Shown: piece after piece, positions 60,368 through 64,000 of the stretch
Layout: each line of letters begins with the position of its first letter
Position numbering within the stretch: the stretch's first letter is position 1
From: Halichondria panicea
Taxonomy: Eukaryota > Porifera > Demospongiae > Suberitida > Halichondriidae
Length of the DNA: 64,000 bases
NCBI RefSeq assembly: GCF_963675165.1
Contig: NC_087393.1
Coordinates: forward strand, 4,345,502-4,409,501
Direction: 5' to 3'
The notes under the pieces: generated by a model
The model's input: only the letters and a program-made list of their open reading frames with translations
Database searches by the model: none
What the model was told of the DNA's origin: nothing
Program-made: the position numbers and the translations under genes

Positions 60368-62627
60368 TCAGAACGGCTTGAGTGCAGCAATGAGTGCGAG
60401 TCCAATGGCCCAGATGGTCACTGAAGCAGTGAGGCCAGCTGTGTGTGGGTGTGGGTGTGGGGGAGGTAAAAACTCGCGGTTCACGATTAAACGTCCAGTC
60501 CCCTAATAAGCCTAAACTTCTTGCAGAAAAGGGTGAGCGTATTTTCGCGAGGGTACGGTATTGGATTTGTACTACCGAGGGCAGTTCTATGTATTCCCCG
60601 AGGAAATACATACAACTGCACGAGGTAGTACAATAACAATACACACGCAGATATCCATGGTACATGAACACCTAGAAGCAATTAGAAGCTGTTATCCAAC
60701 CCATTTACAACTGAGACCAGAGTAGTAAATACTCTTTGATCCCTGCCGTGCCGTGCACGCTGTGCACATTTTGTCATACTTCAAAGTTTCATATACCATT
60801 GGATTCCTTGTTAAAAAGCGCTTCTCTCTATATGCTGTAATATAGTAGGGAGTAATATGCTATCTATATGCTGTACAGCTGGTAAGCTCCAACCAGCTAA
60901 AAGTTAGCATTTTCTATGTAGAAGTCCTAGGCATACTTGTCCACCACATAAAGCATTAATATTGACCACATAACTTCTGGGGTCAAACTCAACGCAAATA
61001 TACTTTAGCAGGAAAAGCAATGATAACTATGTTATTCATTGCCTTTCCTACTGCACTGGCAGTTGTACATGAACAACATTAGTGATAATTATCACAATCG
61101 TCACCATGTCATTCATTGCAAATTTGATTTCACAGTATATGTAAACATTTTTATGAGTGATTGTCTTGGAGTAAATGCACTATAAATTAACTATAGGCAC
61201 ATCATGCAGCCATGCAAGAGTAGATAAGAGTTACCGTATAGCGGGTAATTCTCGTGAGGTAAAAAATTCGTTCAAGTCGAACACGGTGATTTTCTCGAAA
61301 CAAATGTTCGTTTGACTTCATTGCCTGCATTGCTTGCACTGCATTGCAAGCATTCCGGTATACCACGCCTACGTTTTCGTGGAGGTCAGCTTGCGCCATG
61401 AAATTAACGAATATTTTACCCCACGAAAATTACCTGCTATACGGTTCTATCTACTCCTACCATAGTACAAGTAAGAAGTATCTCACCAGAACTATTTCCA
61501 GTAGTAGCAGCAGCAGTAGTAGTAGTAACTATTGTACTTGGAGCCTGCTGAACCACTCCCGTTCGCTGATTGGCCCAGTAGTTCATCCGTGTTTGAACTA
61601 TAGCAAATCTGCAGTGTGTAAACAATGTGACATAATAAATAACAGATAACAGTATAGCTACTGAAAACTAACACACTAGATATTGAAGGTGTTTTAGGTG
61701 TGGGGGACTAGACTATAACCACATAGCGAGGGTAGAGGTTCAAATGCCCACACCCTACAGTAGAGAAGTTTTTCAACCGGAAGTAAACCAATTTTCGAGG
61801 TTCGAGGTCAGCTTGTACGGTACTATGCATTAAAGTTTTCTCAAGCGTAATAGGGTCCAAACTCACCCAAATCTGATATCTCCAGTGTTACCCATAGGAG
61901 CTGTCCAATCGAAATACATGGCCTCTTTATCACTAGCTGAGTTGTGGGTAATTCCATCCTGAAATGATTATTTGATAGAGTAAATACATTTTGGTCTCAG
62001 ATCCAAGGATCATAATAACAACATAGCTCCTACCGATATAAGCTAGGCCATGCATCAACGGTTAGCTAAACTGCAGATCTACTTACCGTCGCAATAGGAC
62101 AGCTGCTGAGTCTGCTTTGGTCTGCAATTGGCCCTGTTGGAGCGAAGACTCCAACACGAGTGGTATCATCGCTCACCAGCCTTGCTTGCACAAAGAATCC
62201 TCTGAAAGTGGTTGTTCCATTAGTAGTGTTAGTGATCCCCACTACAAAAAGAAAAAGCAAAAGTGGAAGCTTTTTTCAGGTACCTACACCATGAACAGCC
62301 TGCAGCGCTGTACCATACTGCATGCAAACTTGCATTAAGTTCACTATTAATACAATTCACAAGTAGAACAGAACTTTCAGTGCATGAGATCCTCAACTTA
62401 CAAGTGTAGGTCCTTCCAGGGTAGTACGTAAAAGAGCTGTCATTAGCATTATAGAAGGGCATGAGACTAATGGTGTAGGGGACATCACTGGTCTGTGGCT
62501 GGGCTCCATGTGCAGTTGGGTTGGGGGAGAGGCTATCACAGGCACCAGCAGGTGCACCAAGCATGTTACCCTCCACAAGCAGTCCTATGGAGGACATCAC
62601 CAAGGAGACACAGATAAGCAGCTTCAT
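60368..62627 (-). CDS. Reeler-domain protein with GPI-like C-terminus, 221 aa
   Basis: Exons (minus): 62627-62402, 62241-62087, 61958-61867, 61608-61487, 60438-60368. The signal peptide is MKLLICVSLVMSSIGLLVEG. The Reeler domain is clear: GAPAGACDSLSPNPTAHG, then PY-TISLMPF, YYPGRTYTL, FRGFFVQARL, GVFAP, SSCPIAT, GITHNSASDKEAMYFDWTAP, then DIRFGFAIVQTR. A short Thr/Ala/Ser stalk (VTTTTAAATTGNSS) leads to a hydrophobic end (GLTASVTIWAIGLALIAALK-PF) with no cytoplasmic tail, as in GPI-anchor signals. It is convergent with the Reeler membrane gene and shares its domain plan, so the two are probably old paralogues. Function unknown; family members include secreted defence proteins. Confidence 0.87.
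61232..61447. mobile_element. CCGTATAGCGGGTA-family element in the last intron of the Reeler GPI gene
   Basis: Left end TACCGTATAGCGGGTAATTC, right end ATTACCTGCTATACGGT. Inner arms pair ('gaggtaaaaaattcgtt' with 'aacgaatattttacccc'). About 216 bp, no frame. Confidence 0.87.
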
Positions 62628-62948
62628 TCTCACAACAGGCTATTGAGATCAATCTGCAAAGGAAAGAGCAAAGATAGGAACATTTTTCACCAAAACACAT
62701 TTTAAATTGAGAGAGCTAGATCTACACTTCCTACTGTAAATACAGTAACTTATACATGTGGCTATAATTATGCTTGGTCTATGCATGTAGATACTCACCT
62801 AAAATGCAATACAACAGAAGCTCTTTACTCGCTAGCACTCAGTCTGGTTTGCACAGAAGTAATGAAGATTTGCAGGTGGCCCTTCCTTATAAGAGCATGC
62901 CCTTAGCTTAGCCAGCTGCAGTTATGTCACACCATGCATGCATGTCGT

Positions 62949-63041
62949 CAGAGGAGGTCCGACAGGCGCGGGCGCGCAGCTCAAGTATAATTAGCCTCTG
63001 ATTACTCTCAGCAAAAACCCGCGCCTGTCGTACCTCCTCTG
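62949..63041. mobile_element. 93-bp inverted-repeat element, upstream of the Reeler GPI gene
   Basis: 24-bp arms (CAGAGGAGGTCCGACAGGCG onward, and its complement ending CACCTCCTCTG-like at 63041) differ at one base. The loop is about 45 nt. 'catgcatg' occurs on both sides, but the flanks are themselves repetitive, so no target duplication is claimed. Confidence 0.75.
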
Positions 63042-63384
63042 CATGCATGTACAACAGTACATGTAGATCTAGTCTATAGATCTAATTATACAGGATACAG
63101 AGTCATACATGTACACAGCATGCACAAACTAGACTGAGTAGATCTAGCTACGTAGATCTAGATCTACAGCACATGATTGCATATTAGCAACTAAATGTGC
63201 AGTATTTACAAAACACACACTGATTGTACTAATTATGAAACCATGCAAAGGTGGTATATACAGTGATTGATAAACTGAATCGAGTCGAAATGAGGCTATT
63301 CCTTCTATATGAACCCTAATTACAGCGCCACAATAGGATTTTCCAGTGGCACACAAATAGAACAAGAAAAACACAAACACAGTA

Positions 63385-63995
63385 TCAACTGAAGCTACCG
63401 TACCAGATGCACACGGCTACTCATCTACATGTTCACAGTTCATCTAATTACGTAGTGACACTCTACTCAATTCACCATCCTTCAAACCATTGTATAGCCT
63501 CGGACTAACTCGACAGACTGATAGATCCCATGCACAATGGGTGCTTCTTGCCCTTGAAACGAACAAGTGCACTCCACTCTATCTGCAAATTAAAGTAAGT
63601 AATATCATGTATACATTATAATCAGCACAGCCAATTAACAAACATACTATACTGAGCCTCATTCCCAGGCCGATTTCTTTAATAGAACGAAGGTGACCTA
63701 TCATCAGTTATAATTTTTAGAGACAACTCGGCCTGGGAATGAGGCTACAAATATGCATGCTCACCATTTTGGTCTAGACACAATTCCTGGCTGTGATCTT
63801 GTTCTGCCTAATAGTCTTTGCCATTTTCATGAGCAGCTTTATATATAGAGTTGCACTCCGTATATACTGTCGATCTATATAGGATTATAATTATAAACGT
63901 AGACTCTATAATTACGCCTTTTCGCATAAAACACCCTATAATTATTCGTGGGCACATGACTCACTTCATTGACCTAACATAATTATATGCAAACT
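63385..63995. repeat. Direct segmental duplication, copy 2
   Basis: Diverged copy of 58735-59345. It contains a cleaner inverted pair 'cctcattcccaggccga' / 'tcggcctgggaatgagg' (63656-63747), a small element carried within the duplication. The match continues to the window edge. Confidence 0.9.
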
Positions 63996-64000
63996 TTGCA

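Noticed and set aside
60336..60681. Overlapping open frames on both strands near the Reeler GPI 3' end
   Set aside because: Only 60368-60438 (minus) is an exon; the rest has no motif and lies in the intron.
1..64000. CRISPR arrays, operons, bacterial promoters or insertion sequences
   Set aside because: The window is spliced eukaryotic DNA; the only regular arrays are tandem repeats without spacer structure.

Overview
This is a eukaryotic, almost certainly animal, nuclear window. Every confident gene is broken by short GT-AG introns, coding exons are often 40-200 bp, and the proteins are metazoan (LRRK-type Roco kinase, Lgl, Flightless-1, EMRE, RINT1, SPT2, a Notch-ligand-like MNNL protein, Reeler-domain proteins). 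The short introns, AT-rich noncoding DNA packed with small inverted-repeat elements, and an MNNL/DSL-type membrane protein without EGF repeats suggest an early-branching animal. I favour a demosponge, by inference only. Exon models below were joined by hand from splice sites, reading frame and recalled protein families; no search was run.

Layout. (1) 1-10957, plus strand: the last 22 coding exons (988 codons) of a LRRK-type protein (COR, kinase, WD40-like); the ROC and LRR exons must lie upstream of the window. (2) 10958-15740: no intact gene; a duplicated copy of the LRRK 3' flank, an unrecognised minus-strand pseudogene, a perfect micro-palindrome with a 9-bp target duplication, and a 140-bp inverted-repeat element. 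(3) 15741-17124, plus: a 354-residue Delta/MNNL-like membrane protein with decayed paralogue fragments on both sides. (4) 18164-30076, minus: lethal giant larvae (1067 aa), with a tRNA-His gene, a 45-bp minisatellite and several small elements in its introns. (5) 30771-41980, minus: Flightless-1 (LRR plus six gelsolin repeats, 1245 aa, 34 coding exons). (6) 42193-42456, plus: EMRE/SMDT1, divergent from FLII across 212 bp. (7) 42734-49005, minus: RINT1 (745 aa). (8) 49230-52501, plus: SPT2/SPTY2D1 (451 aa), divergent from RINT1 across 224 bp. (9) 54231-57510, plus, and 60368-62627, minus: two convergent Reeler-domain surface proteins, one with a transmembrane segment and one GPI-like, in a region built of inverted and direct segmental duplications.

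The genes do not form one pathway. FLII/EMRE and RINT1/SPT2 look like compact bidirectional housekeeping pairs, FLII and LLGL are tandem, and the two ends of the window (MNNL and Reeler genes) look like fast-evolving surface-protein neighbourhoods. The strongest less-expected signals are a five-fold tandem repeat of a splice acceptor in front of a LRRK exon, a family of TAGTTGGGC-ended elements with 9-bp target duplications, palindromic kappaB, CRE and E-box sites in the RINT1/SPT2 promoter, and the MNNL gene flanked by its own ghosts.
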